Below are positions 7,855 through 13,493 of a stretch of 13,493 nt of DNA, in pieces. The notes under the pieces are model-generated. The model did no database searches. It was given only the letters and a program-made list of their open reading frames with translations, and was not told the origin of the DNA. Each line of letters opens with the position of its first letter. Within the stretch, counting starts at the first letter, position 1. The position numbers and the translations under genes were made by a program. The DNA is from an uncultured Zetaproteobacteria bacterium (lineage in GTDB: Bacteria; Pseudomonadota; Zetaproteobacteria; Mariprofundales; Mariprofundaceae). The stretch lies in NCBI GenBank assembly GCA_947311795.1, contig CAMZLX010000195.1, positions 1 through 13,493 on the forward strand, written 5' to 3'.

Positions 7855-7940
7855 CCCGTTCGGCAGTAAGGTGAGAAGCCCTGTGTGAATTGGAGAGAAG
7901 TTTTTTCAGTTATTTAGGCTGAATTTTTGGAGTATCAAAC
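7854..7940 (+). promoter_or_regulatory. rplM 5' leader, possible autoregulatory RNA
   Basis: The inferred leader runs from the promoter to the rplM ATG. It contains a small hairpin, TTCAG (7905-7909) with CTGAA (7919-7923), directly before the Shine-Dalgarno GGAG (7929-7932, eight bases from ATG). A similar Shine-Dalgarno-like copy, TGAATTGGAG (7886-7895), lies upstream without a usable start codon. In E. coli, L13 represses its own operon through the rplM leader; whether this different leader does so is inference. Confidence 0.35.
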
Positions 7941-8372
7941 ATGTCTACTTGGACTGTTCGCCCTGGCGATATTGAACGTAAATGGTATATCGTAGATGCA
8001 CAAGATATGATTCTTGGTCGTCTATCAACTGAAGTTGCTCGCATTTTGCGTGGCAAGCACAACCCGATGTATACCCCTCATGCAGATTGTGGTGATCATG
8101 TGATTATCATCAATGCTGAGAAAGTAAAAGTTACAGGCAACAAAGAAATGCAAAAAATGTATTACCGTCACAGCCGTTATGCTGGTGGTTTGCATACGAT
8201 TTCTTTGGAAAAACAACGTGAGCGTTTTCCTGAGCGTATCCTTGAATTGGCAATCAAAGGTATGATGCCAAAAGGTCCTTTGGGTCGCAAACAAATGCTT
8301 AAACTGAAAGTGTATGCTGGTTCTGAACATCCGCACACTGCACAAGCTCCGCAAGAGCTAAAAGTAAACTAA
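7941..8372 (+). CDS. rplM: 50S ribosomal protein L13
   Basis: L13 is an early-assembly protein of the large ribosomal subunit that binds 23S rRNA. The 143 residues match the normal bacterial length (E. coli 142). Recognisable blocks are the N-terminal RKWYIVDAQDMILGRLSTEV, ARILRGKHNPMYTPHADCGD, VIIINAEKVKVTGNK, YYRHSRYAGG and GMMPKGPLGRKQM followed by LKVYAGSEHPH. The start is supported by GGAG eight bases before ATG. rpsI follows after 28 bases, the conserved L13-S9 pair found in nearly all bacteria, driven by the promoter at 7821-7854. It is a complete, ordinary copy. Confidence 0.99.
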   Translation: MSTWTVRPGDIERKWYIVDAQDMILGRLSTEVARILRGKHNPMYTPHADCGDHVIIINAEKVKVTGNKEMQKMYYRHSRYAGGLHTISLEKQRERFPERILELAIKGMMPKGPLGRKQMLKLKVYAGSEHPHTAQAPQELKVN

Positions 8373-8400
8373 AAGAATTTTGGAAGAATAGGTAAAGACA

Positions 8401-8793
8401 ATGGCAGATGAAATGTACCGAGGAACTGGACGACGCAAGCGTAGTATTGCGCGTGTGATGATTAAAGCTGGAAGTGGTCAAATTAGCATCAATGGTCGCG
8501 ACATGGAAAACTTTTTTCCTATCGAAATCATTCGTCAAGAAGCTGTTCGTCCACTAACACTTGTTGGATTGACTGACCGCTTGGACATTCGTGTGAATGT
8601 GCATGGTGGTGGTGTTTCTGGTCAAGCTGGCGCTATTCGTCATGGTATTGCTCGCGCATTGCTTGAATATGACGCAGGTCTTCGCCCTCAATTGAAAGAA
8701 AAAGGATACTTAACACGTGATGCACGTGTTGTAGAACGTAAGAAGTACGGCTTGAAAAAAGCACGTCGTGCACCGCAGTTCTCAAAACGTTAA
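8401..8793 (+). CDS. rpsI: 30S ribosomal protein S9
   Basis: S9 sits in the head of the small ribosomal subunit; its C-terminal tail reaches the P-site tRNA. The 130 residues equal the E. coli length. Diagnostic sequence includes YRGTGRRKRSIARVMI at the N-terminus, INGRDMENFF, VNVHGGGVSGQAGAIRHGIA in the middle and RDARVVERKKYGLKKARR followed by the terminal QFSKR, whose last arginine is the conserved tRNA-contacting residue. The start ATG has only a modest AGG upstream, consistent with translation coupled to rplM. The operon is closed by a strong terminator 21 bases after the stop. Confidence 0.99.
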   Translation: MADEMYRGTGRRKRSIARVMIKAGSGQISINGRDMENFFPIEIIRQEAVRPLTLVGLTDRLDIRVNVHGGGVSGQAGAIRHGIARALLEYDAGLRPQLKEKGYLTRDARVVERKKYGLKKARRAPQFSKR

Positions 8794-8814
8794 TTCGTTT
8801 TCTGTTTCGCATTC

Positions 8815-8848
8815 AAGGGAGAGCATTTGCTCTCCCTTTTTCGTTTTT
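8815..8848 (+). terminator. Rho-independent terminator of rplM-rpsI
   Basis: A perfect 10-base stem, AAGGGAGAGC (8815-8824) pairing with GCTCTCCCTT (8829-8838), with loop ATTT, runs into TTTTTCGTTTTT (8837-8848). It is a textbook intrinsic terminator separating the ribosomal operon from argC. Confidence 0.93.
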
Positions 8849-8862
8849 GGCGGTGGTGTTTT

Positions 8863-8893
8863 CATACCGTTGTGATAAATTTCCCACGGTATG
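8863..8893. promoter_or_regulatory. Perfect inverted repeat flanking a possible argC promoter
   Basis: CATACCGT (8863-8870) and ACGGTATG (8886-8893) are perfect 8-base inverted repeats separated by 15 bases. The spacer holds TGTGATAAAT (8871-8880), which resembles an extended -10 (TGn then GATAAA), so a dimeric regulator here would cover the promoter. The sequence does not resemble the ArgR box. It could instead act as an RNA hairpin just before the argC Shine-Dalgarno. It sits in the only gap between the rpsI terminator and argC, so the argC promoter is expected here. Confidence 0.45.
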
Positions 8894-8915
8894 TGTGGGT
8901 TAACAGGAGTATAAC

Positions 8916-9947
8916 ATGAGTATTGGAGTCGCCGTTCTTGGATCTACAGGTTATACAGGTGCAGAGCTGATTCGTCTGCTTGATGCACACCCTCATTTTG
9001 AAATCCTGCATTTAGCAGCACACAGTCAAGCTGGCAAAAAAGTATCGGAAGTGTTGCCAAGTATTGCCAGTCAAAGTGCAAATAAAACCTTAGCCAAAGC
9101 AGATGATGTGTTGCCTCATGATGTAGAGCTTGTGTTCACAGCATTGCCCCATGCTGCTGCTGCCAAAAGTGTGAAAAAAGCATTGGATGCAGGTAAAAAG
9201 GTTGTCGATTTAAGTGCAGACTTTAGACATCCGAATTTAATTAACTATCAAGATGCTTATGGTTTAGAACATCCCTTCCCTGAATTATTAGGCAGCAGTG
9301 TGTATGGCTTAACAGAACATGCCAGAGAAGATGTTGCCAAAACAAACCTTGTGGCAAATCCTGGTTGTTACCCAACATCCGTGTTGTTGCCGCTGATTCC
9401 ACTGCTCAAACAAAAACTTGTGGAGACGTCATCCATTATCATTGATGCTAAGTCTGGCACATCGGGTGCAGGCAGGGCTGCCAAAACTGATTTATTGTAT
9501 TGTGAAATCAATGAAAGTATGGCGGCTTATGGGCTGCCCAAACATAGGCATGCGTGGGAAATGGAAGAGTGGGCAGGCGCGTACACTGGGCAAGATGTGC
9601 AGGTGCGGTTTGTCCCGCATATTATTCCTATGACCAGAGGTATGTTAAGTACCATTCATTTGAATGGTAAAAAATGTGAGCAATGGCACAGTGTTTTATC
9701 AGATGCTTACCAAGATGAGCCATTCGTAAATGTACTTCCTTTGGGTAAGCTGCCTACAACGGGCGCGGTCAAAGGCAGTAACCGGTGTGAAATTGGAGTG
9801 GTCGCTTTGAGTGAAGCAGAAGCAGTAGTGGTGAGTTGTATAGATAACCTGCTCAAGGGTGCATCTGGGCAGGCTGTACAAAATGCCAATGTCATGTTTG
9901 GCTTAGATGAAATGTCTGGTTTAAGCATCAATGCGGCTTGGCCATAA
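8916..9947 (+). CDS. argC: N-acetyl-gamma-glutamyl-phosphate reductase
   Basis: ArgC reduces N-acetyl-glutamyl phosphate to the semialdehyde with NADPH, the third step of arginine synthesis in the cytoplasm. The 343 residues fit the long (type 1) family. Seen are the nucleotide-binding loop LGSTGYTGAELIRLL (8-22), FTALPHAAA (74-82), DLSADFR (98-104), active-site C151 in ANPGCYPTS, KSGTSGAGR, PKHRHAWEME with the expected catalytic histidine region, and HIIPMTRGML. CAGGAG lies five bases upstream of ATG. Other arginine genes are not in the window. It is probably first in a transcript with the coiled-coil and bactofilin genes, since only 10 bases follow its stop. An argC next to rpsI and before a coiled-coil/bactofilin pair recalls the order I remember from some betaproteobacteria. 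Confidence 0.98.
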   Translation: MSIGVAVLGSTGYTGAELIRLLDAHPHFEILHLAAHSQAGKKVSEVLPSIASQSANKTLAKADDVLPHDVELVFTALPHAAAAKSVKKALDAGKKVVDLSADFRHPNLINYQDAYGLEHPFPELLGSSVYGLTEHAREDVAKTNLVANPGCYPTSVLLPLIPLLKQKLVETSSIIIDAKSGTSGAGRAAKTDLLYCEINESMAAYGLPKHRHAWEMEEWAGAYTGQDVQVRFVPHIIPMTRGMLSTIHLNGKKCEQWHSVLSDAYQDEPFVNVLPLGKLPTTGAVKGSNRCEIGVVALSEAEAVVVSCIDNLLKGASGQAVQNANVMFGLDEMSGLSINAAWP

Positions 9948-9957
9948 AGGTTAACGT

Positions 9958-10638
9958 ATGTCTTTTTGGTTAAAACCTCGGCAAATTGTCATTATGGATG
10001 GTCAAAGCTCTGGCCCTGCACGCAATTTTAATACGCGGTATATCACAGTGTTTTTGCTGTTTTTGCTGTTGGTCGCAAGTGCATTTGTGGCCGGTGCTTG
10101 GTATGCGCCGTTTCACAACTTCCAACAAATTATACCTGAAAACATCAAGCTCAAACGACAAAATATTGAAATGCAACGTGAGCTTGCAGATATGAATACC
10201 GTGAATGCACTGAAAGATGAGCAGTTAAATAGCTTAAAAGAACAGCTTGAATTGCAAGAAACTGAAATCGTCAATGTGAGCAAGCAACTGCATATGTACA
10301 AAAGCATTTTGGATGAGCGCAAAGGTACGGGTGTTCATGTGTTAGAAGGCAAAGCAGAGCTTTCTAATCAAGAAATTATATGGAGTTCATTGTTTGTGAA
10401 AGGGGGCAGTTACCCAAGGTATTTAAAAGGTACATATGAGGTATTTGCTTTGGATGGTGATGGAAATAGAGTGGCGTTAACGAAAGAAAAGGTGCGCTAT
10501 AAAATTGAGTCGCATATTTTCGTGCAGCAAAGCTATGCTTGGGCTGAAGTTTGGCTGCCTTCTAAGTTGGAGCTGGTCATTTATAACGCAAGGCGCAAAG
10601 AAGTATTAAGAAAAATTATACCCGTTCAAGGAAAGTAA
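9958..10638 (+). CDS. Single-pass membrane coiled-coil protein (DUF6776-like)
   Basis: A 226-residue protein of unknown function. After a short basic cytoplasmic tail there is one strong membrane segment (about 28-50), then a long heptad-rich helix (about 61-117, rich in K, E, Q and L) and a C-terminal, probably beta-rich domain (about 122-224) containing SLFVKGGSYPRYLKGTYEVF and SYAWAEVWLPSKLELVIYN, each about 20 residues. The topology suggests that the coiled coil and C-terminal domain lie in the periplasm. The context (argC before, bactofilin after) and C-terminal pattern recall the DUF6776 family, from memory rather than a search. The Shine-Dalgarno AAAGG overlaps the argC stop, so translation is probably coupled, and bactofilin starts four bases after this stop. 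A scaffold or envelope role beside bactofilin is a plausible inference. Confidence 0.85.
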   Translation: MSFWLKPRQIVIMDGQSSGPARNFNTRYITVFLLFLLLVASAFVAGAWYAPFHNFQQIIPENIKLKRQNIEMQRELADMNTVNALKDEQLNSLKEQLELQETEIVNVSKQLHMYKSILDERKGTGVHVLEGKAELSNQEIIWSSLFVKGGSYPRYLKGTYEVFALDGDGNRVALTKEKVRYKIESHIFVQQSYAWAEVWLPSKLELVIYNARRKEVLRKIIPVQGK

Positions 10639-10642
10639 GTTA

Positions 10643-11074
10643 ATGCTTGGAAAAAAGAAAGTTATCAAGGAAACTGCTATGAAAGAGCCTCAACATATTG
10701 ATACATTAATTGGTACGCACTCGGTCTTTACTGGGGACTTAATGTTTGAAGGTGCTGTACGTATTGATGGGCGTTTTGAAGGCAATATTCGCTCGGAGAA
10801 AGAAGGCACACTGATTGTTAGTGAAGGTGCTTTTATTAAGGGTGAAGTGAGTGTGCCAAACCTTGTCTTACACGGGGATGTCAATGGCGATGTGTATGCC
10901 TCAAGCAGCTTGAAGATTGGCGCAAAGGGTGTGCTTAATGGTGATGTTCAATATAAGGTATTAAGCTTGGCAGAAGGCGCATCGATGAATGGGCGCTGCT
11001 CGCGCATTGAGGATGGTGCAACGGCGGTGGCAGCAATGAAGAAAGATGATACTGAAGTAATCCAAGTTAAATAA
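10643..11074 (+). CDS. Bactofilin (polymer-forming cytoskeletal protein)
   Basis: Bactofilins polymerise without nucleotide into filaments at the inner membrane and recruit cell-wall or polarity factors. The 143 residues have the standard design: a short basic N-terminus (MLGKKKVIK), a right-handed beta-helix core from about 20 to 125 with repeating hydrophobic/glycine rungs (FEGAVRIDGRFEGNIRS, LHGDVNGDVYA, LKIGAKGVLNGDVQY), and a short disordered tail. DTLIGTHSVFTGDL at the core start is a typical signature. There are two in-frame starts: ATG 10643, and ATG 10679 twelve codons later. Each is preceded by CAAGGAAA, and spacing is better for the second. The first is kept because basic N-termini like this anchor bactofilins to membranes. 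The stop overlaps the next gene by one base. Confidence 0.94.
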   Translation: MLGKKKVIKETAMKEPQHIDTLIGTHSVFTGDLMFEGAVRIDGRFEGNIRSEKEGTLIVSEGAFIKGEVSVPNLVLHGDVNGDVYASSSLKIGAKGVLNGDVQYKVLSLAEGASMNGRCSRIEDGATAVAAMKKDDTEVIQVK

Positions 11075-11598
11075 TGTTATACACTTACCAATCATTTTCA
11101 CCAGATATTTCAGAAACCGCATGGATTTCTGATAGTGCTGATGTGATTGGTCGGGTTGAGATTGGTGAAGACGCATCAGTATGGTACAAAAGCGTACTGC
11201 GCGGCGACGTAAATTTTATTAAAATTGGGCAGCGCACGAATATTCAAGATTTAACCATGATTCATAACAGTGGCGATGCGCCATGTGTGGTTGGTGATGA
11301 TGTCACGATTGGGCATAGTGTTATTCTACATGGCTGCGAGATTCAAAACAAATGTTTGGTGGGTATGGGTTCAACTGTAATGGACCATGCCGTTTTGGAA
11401 GAAGGTTGCTTCTTGGCAGCGGGTTCGCTTGTTCCTGAAGGAAAAGTGCTCAAAGGTGGATTCCTTTATGCGGGAAGCCCAGCGCGTGAGCGGCGCGAAC
11501 TCAGTGAGAAAGAAAAACAGTTTCTTGAACAATCAGCAGCGCATTATGTAAGGCTTGCGCGAGAGCATCAGGCAAACGTAAAACCTATCACATCATGA
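11074..11598 (+). CDS. Gamma-carbonic-anhydrase-like left-handed beta-helix protein (YrdA/PaaY type)
   Basis: A 174-residue hexapeptide-repeat protein of the gamma carbonic anhydrase family, which forms trimers with metal sites between subunits. Three metal-ligand histidines are present with expected spacing: H64 (MIHNS), H81 (TIGHS) and H86 (ILHGC). Conserved R43 and D45 in VLRGD and Q58 (NIQDL) match the active-site Arg, Asp and Gln of the archaeal Cam enzyme, while Cam's long acidic loop is absent, as in E. coli YrdA. Hexapeptide turns such as VGDDVTIGHSVIL and VGMGSTVMDHAVL span most of the protein, followed by a C-terminal helix. Activity in this subfamily is often unproven, so carbon dioxide hydration is possible, not shown. 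Start and stop overlap both neighbours (TAATG and ATGA), implying coupled translation. Confidence 0.92.
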   Translation: MLYTYQSFSPDISETAWISDSADVIGRVEIGEDASVWYKSVLRGDVNFIKIGQRTNIQDLTMIHNSGDAPCVVGDDVTIGHSVILHGCEIQNKCLVGMGSTVMDHAVLEEGCFLAAGSLVPEGKVLKGGFLYAGSPARERRELSEKEKQFLEQSAAHYVRLAREHQANVKPITS

Positions 11599-12521
11599 AA
11601 AAAGCTGTATTGGATATTGGCTCTAATACGATTCGTTTGTTGATTGCCGAAGTTGCAGCAGAATCTTATCAAAAAATATATTATCAACACCGTGTCGCTC
11701 GCCTTGGCGAGGGCTTACAACAAACAGGTTGTTTAAGCGAAGCGGGCAAACAACGTGCCATGGATGTATTTCAAGAGGTCGTGGAAGTATGTGCTGGTTT
11801 TGACATCTGCGCAGAAGATATGACGGCAGTGGCAACGGCAGCGATCCGCGAAGCCAAGAATGGGTCAGAATTTGTTGCACAAGTGCGAGTGAAAACGGGT
11901 TTGCACATACAAGTGATTGCAGGGAATATTGAAGCAGGCTTAGCGTTAAGTGGTGCAAAAGTTGTGCTGGAAACATCGACCAGCTCAAATATGCTGTTGT
12001 TTGATATTGGTGGTGCAAGCACTGAATTTAACAGGGTCTTTGATGATGTATTGGTGGATGGTTTTAGTGAAAAATTGGGTGTGGTTCGTTTAACCGAGTT
12101 GTATCTCAAAAGTGACCCGCCCACAGATGAAGAATACCAAGCAATGAAACAACATACGATAAAACATCTGCAACATATTGAGCAGTTGTGGGGTGAAGAT
12201 AAACATGTACCACCACACATGGTTGGCACAGCAGGTTCAGTCACCACCATGGCAGCGATTCACTTGAATATGCATGAATATGATGCGCATAAAATCAATA
12301 ATTTCTGTTTATCTAAAACGGAGTTCTGTGTGTTGCGCGATGCGTTGTTGGTCAAAACCAATGCGGAAAGATTGGCGATTCCTGCTATAGAGTCAGGGCG
12401 CGAGGATGTGATTGTTGCAGGGTTAGCCATTGTTGATGCATTGTTTGAATACTGGGGCTTTGAAGAAATGATAACGGTGGATGCAGGTGTGCTTGAAGGT
12501 TTATTGTTTGCTGACTTATGA
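11595..12521 (+). CDS. Ppx/GppA family phosphatase (short form)
   Basis: This family hydrolyses inorganic polyphosphate from the end and/or converts pppGpp to ppGpp; which one this copy does cannot be told from sequence. The 308 residues correspond to the two-domain actin-like ATPase-fold core, lacking the C-terminal HD region of the roughly 500-residue enterobacterial enzymes. Family motifs: LDIGSNTIRLLIAEV (6-20), VATAAIREAKNG (79-90), VIAGNIEAGLALSGAK (107-122) with E113 at the position of the family's catalytic glutamate, LLFDIGGASTEF (134-145), GTAGSVTTMA (211-220) and ESGREDVIVAG (266-276). ATG overlaps the preceding TGA as ATGA, so it is coupled to the carbonic-anhydrase-like gene and is probably the last of the argC-led cluster. 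DIGGAS replaces the commoner DIGGGS, a conservative change. Confidence 0.95.
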   Translation: MKKAVLDIGSNTIRLLIAEVAAESYQKIYYQHRVARLGEGLQQTGCLSEAGKQRAMDVFQEVVEVCAGFDICAEDMTAVATAAIREAKNGSEFVAQVRVKTGLHIQVIAGNIEAGLALSGAKVVLETSTSSNMLLFDIGGASTEFNRVFDDVLVDGFSEKLGVVRLTELYLKSDPPTDEEYQAMKQHTIKHLQHIEQLWGEDKHVPPHMVGTAGSVTTMAAIHLNMHEYDAHKINNFCLSKTEFCVLRDALLVKTNAERLAIPAIESGREDVIVAGLAIVDALFEYWGFEEMITVDAGVLEGLLFADL

Positions 12522-12577
12522 TTTTCCATTGCGGATAGATATGCTTTGTGTAAAGATTAGCCTTCATGCAAATACTG

Positions 12578-12597
12578 AGGGAAATACCCTGTTTTTC
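12578..12597 (+). terminator. Weak candidate terminator after ppx/gppA
   Basis: AGGG (12578-12581) can pair with CCCT (12587-12590) around an AAATA loop, followed by GTTTTTCT. The four-base stem is too short for confident termination. It may act as a weak stop for the upstream cluster or a small leader structure for glnA. Confidence 0.25.
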
Positions 12598-12617
12598 TAA
12601 AAGCAGATGGTAAAAAT

Positions 12618-12632
12618 AAGGAGAGAGATGTG
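12618..12632 (+). promoter_or_regulatory. glnA ribosome-binding site with ATGTGA overlapping the GTG start
   Basis: AAGGAG (12618-12623) is six bases from GTG (12630-12632), which opens the glnA frame. An ATG two bases earlier (12628) is followed at once by TGA, making a one-codon start-stop overlapping the real start. The spacing favours GTG. The ATGTGA could compete for initiating ribosomes and lower glnA translation, but that is inference. Confidence 0.75.
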
Positions 12633-13493
12633 AGCGATGCAATAAAAAAGGTCTTTGACCTTGTTGAAGAAAATGACTGCGAATTCGTGGATGTGCGTTT
12701 TACGGACACCAAAGGTAAATGGCAGCATGTAACATTCCCGATTCACGAATTGAATGAGAATAGTTTTGTAGAGGGTTTCGCTTTTGATGGTTCATCCATT
12801 GAAGGTTGGTGTGAAATCAACAACTCGGATATGTCTTTAATCCCTGACCCAAAAAGCGCTCGTATCGATCCATTCTTTGAAGCGTCAACATTGGTGTTGG
12901 TGTCTCAAGTGATTGACCCTATCAGCGGCGAAGACTACAACCGTTGTCCGCGTCAAGTTGCACAACGCGCATTGAAATACATTAAATCAGCAGGTATTGC
13001 AGACACTGTGTATTTCGGCCCTGAGCTTGAATTCTTCGTATTTGACGGTTTGCGTTATAACAATGAAATGGGTTCTTGTGGTTATACCATTGATTCTGAA
13101 GAAGCAGCTTGGAACTCCAATGTAAACTATGAAGGTGGCAACACGGGTCATCGCCCTAAAGTGAAAGGTGGTTACTTCCCAGTGCCTCCAGTGGATACAC
13201 TTCACGAAATGCGCAATGATATGTCATTGGTCATGTCTGATGTTGGCATCCACATGGAATGTCATCACCATGAAGTGGCAACAGCAGGCCAATGTGAATT
13301 GGCAATGCGTTTTGGTGAGTTAATCGAACAGGCTGATAAATCACAATGGTATAAATACATTGTACATAATGTAGCTGATGCACACGGTAAAACAGCGACA
13401 TTTATGCCTAAACCTATCTACAATGACAATGGTACAGCAATGCATATTCACCAATCGATTTGGAAAGATGGTAAAAACTTGTTCGCAGGTAAA
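12630..13493 (+). CDS. glnA: Glutamine synthetase type I, 3' truncated by window end
   Basis: Glutamine synthetase joins ammonia to glutamate using ATP, the main entry of nitrogen under ammonia limitation. The frame is open from GTG to the window edge, 288 codons of the usual roughly 470. Visible blocks: VDVRFTDTKGKWQHVT (20-35), FDGSSIEGW (52-60), FGPELEFFVFD (129-139) with metal ligands E132 and E134, NTGHRPKVKGGYFPVPPVD (171-189), CHHHEVATAGQCE (211-223) with E215 and E223, KTATFMPKP (254-262) and NGTAMHIH (267-274) with H272. These positions correspond to E129, E131, E212, E220 and H269 of E. coli. The adenylylation tyrosine lies beyond the window. AAGGAG lies six bases before GTG. The 108 bases after ppx/gppA suggest its own promoter. 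The gene continues past the edge; there is no sign of damage. Confidence 0.98.
   Translation, partial: MSDAIKKVFDLVEENDCEFVDVRFTDTKGKWQHVTFPIHELNENSFVEGFAFDGSSIEGWCEINNSDMSLIPDPKSARIDPFFEASTLVLVSQVIDPISGEDYNRCPRQVAQRALKYIKSAGIADTVYFGPELEFFVFDGLRYNNEMGSCGYTIDSEEAAWNSNVNYEGGNTGHRPKVKGGYFPVPPVDTLHEMRNDMSLVMSDVGIHMECHHHEVATAGQCELAMRFGELIEQADKSQWYKYIVHNVADAHGKTATFMPKPIYNDNGTAMHIHQSIWKDGKNLFAGK

Noticed and set aside
8863..8893. ArgR box before argC
   Set aside because: ARG boxes resemble 18-base palindromes with TGAAT and ATTCA halves; this repeat (CATACCGT/ACGGTATG) has a different sequence and spacing.
11771..12250. 159-codon minus-strand open frame opposite ppx/gppA
   Set aside because: Antisense shadow of a clear Ppx/GppA gene; rich in Ser, Thr and Cys, typical of noncoding-frame translation.
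1..13493. CRISPR array, insertion sequence, tRNA, rRNA, prophage, toxin-antitoxin or defence island
   Set aside because: No regular repeat-spacer pattern, terminal inverted repeats, transposase or phage motifs, or cloverleaf sequence was seen; every long frame used is a recognisable chromosomal family.

Overview
The window looks like chromosomal, mostly housekeeping DNA from a Gram-negative proteobacterium. Base composition is AT-leaning (judged by eye, not counted). Three things suggest a proteobacterium: a bactofilin preceded by a membrane coiled-coil protein and argC, the rplM-rpsI-argC order, and a type I glutamine synthetase. Beta-, gamma- and zetaproteobacteria are all possible. A low-GC zetaproteobacterium (iron or hydrogen oxidiser) is my tentative guess, which the sequence alone cannot prove. 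I see no insertion sequence, phage gene, CRISPR array, tRNA or rRNA.

Layout. Positions 3-4892 are on the minus strand and read rpiA -> large hybrid sensor kinase -> queA, with gaps of 42 and 27 bases, so probably one operon. A 274-base divergent region (4893-5166) follows and carries candidate back-to-back promoters and a CATGAAT repeat. Everything after it is on the plus strand. First comes an 838-residue sulfur-handling flavoprotein (CoA-disulfide/persulfide reductase + rhodanese + TusA + DsrE-like), started by TTG. After a 257-base gap with a near-consensus promoter come rplM-rpsI, closed by a strong intrinsic terminator. An inverted repeat then precedes a tight cluster: argC, a membrane coiled-coil protein (DUF6776-like), bactofilin, gamma-carbonic-anhydrase-like protein and Ppx/GppA-like phosphatase. 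Junctions in this cluster are 10 and 4 bases, then overlaps of 1 and 4 bases. Last is glnA, started by GTG and cut by the window end after 288 codons.

How the genes relate. RpiA (pentose phosphate), QueA (queuosine in tRNA), ArgC (arginine) and GlnA (ammonia assimilation) are core metabolism. L13 and S9 are ribosomal. The membrane coiled-coil protein and the bactofilin are probably a cell-envelope or cytoskeleton pair. Ppx/GppA acts on polyphosphate or pppGpp.

The most notable items are the four-module sulfur-transfer fusion with an extra linker cysteine, the orphan hybrid kinase between two metabolic genes, a possible dual translation start that would give bactofilin forms with and without the basic N-terminus, and the perfect inverted repeat around a possible argC promoter. 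I found no clear sign of an entirely undescribed multi-gene system.
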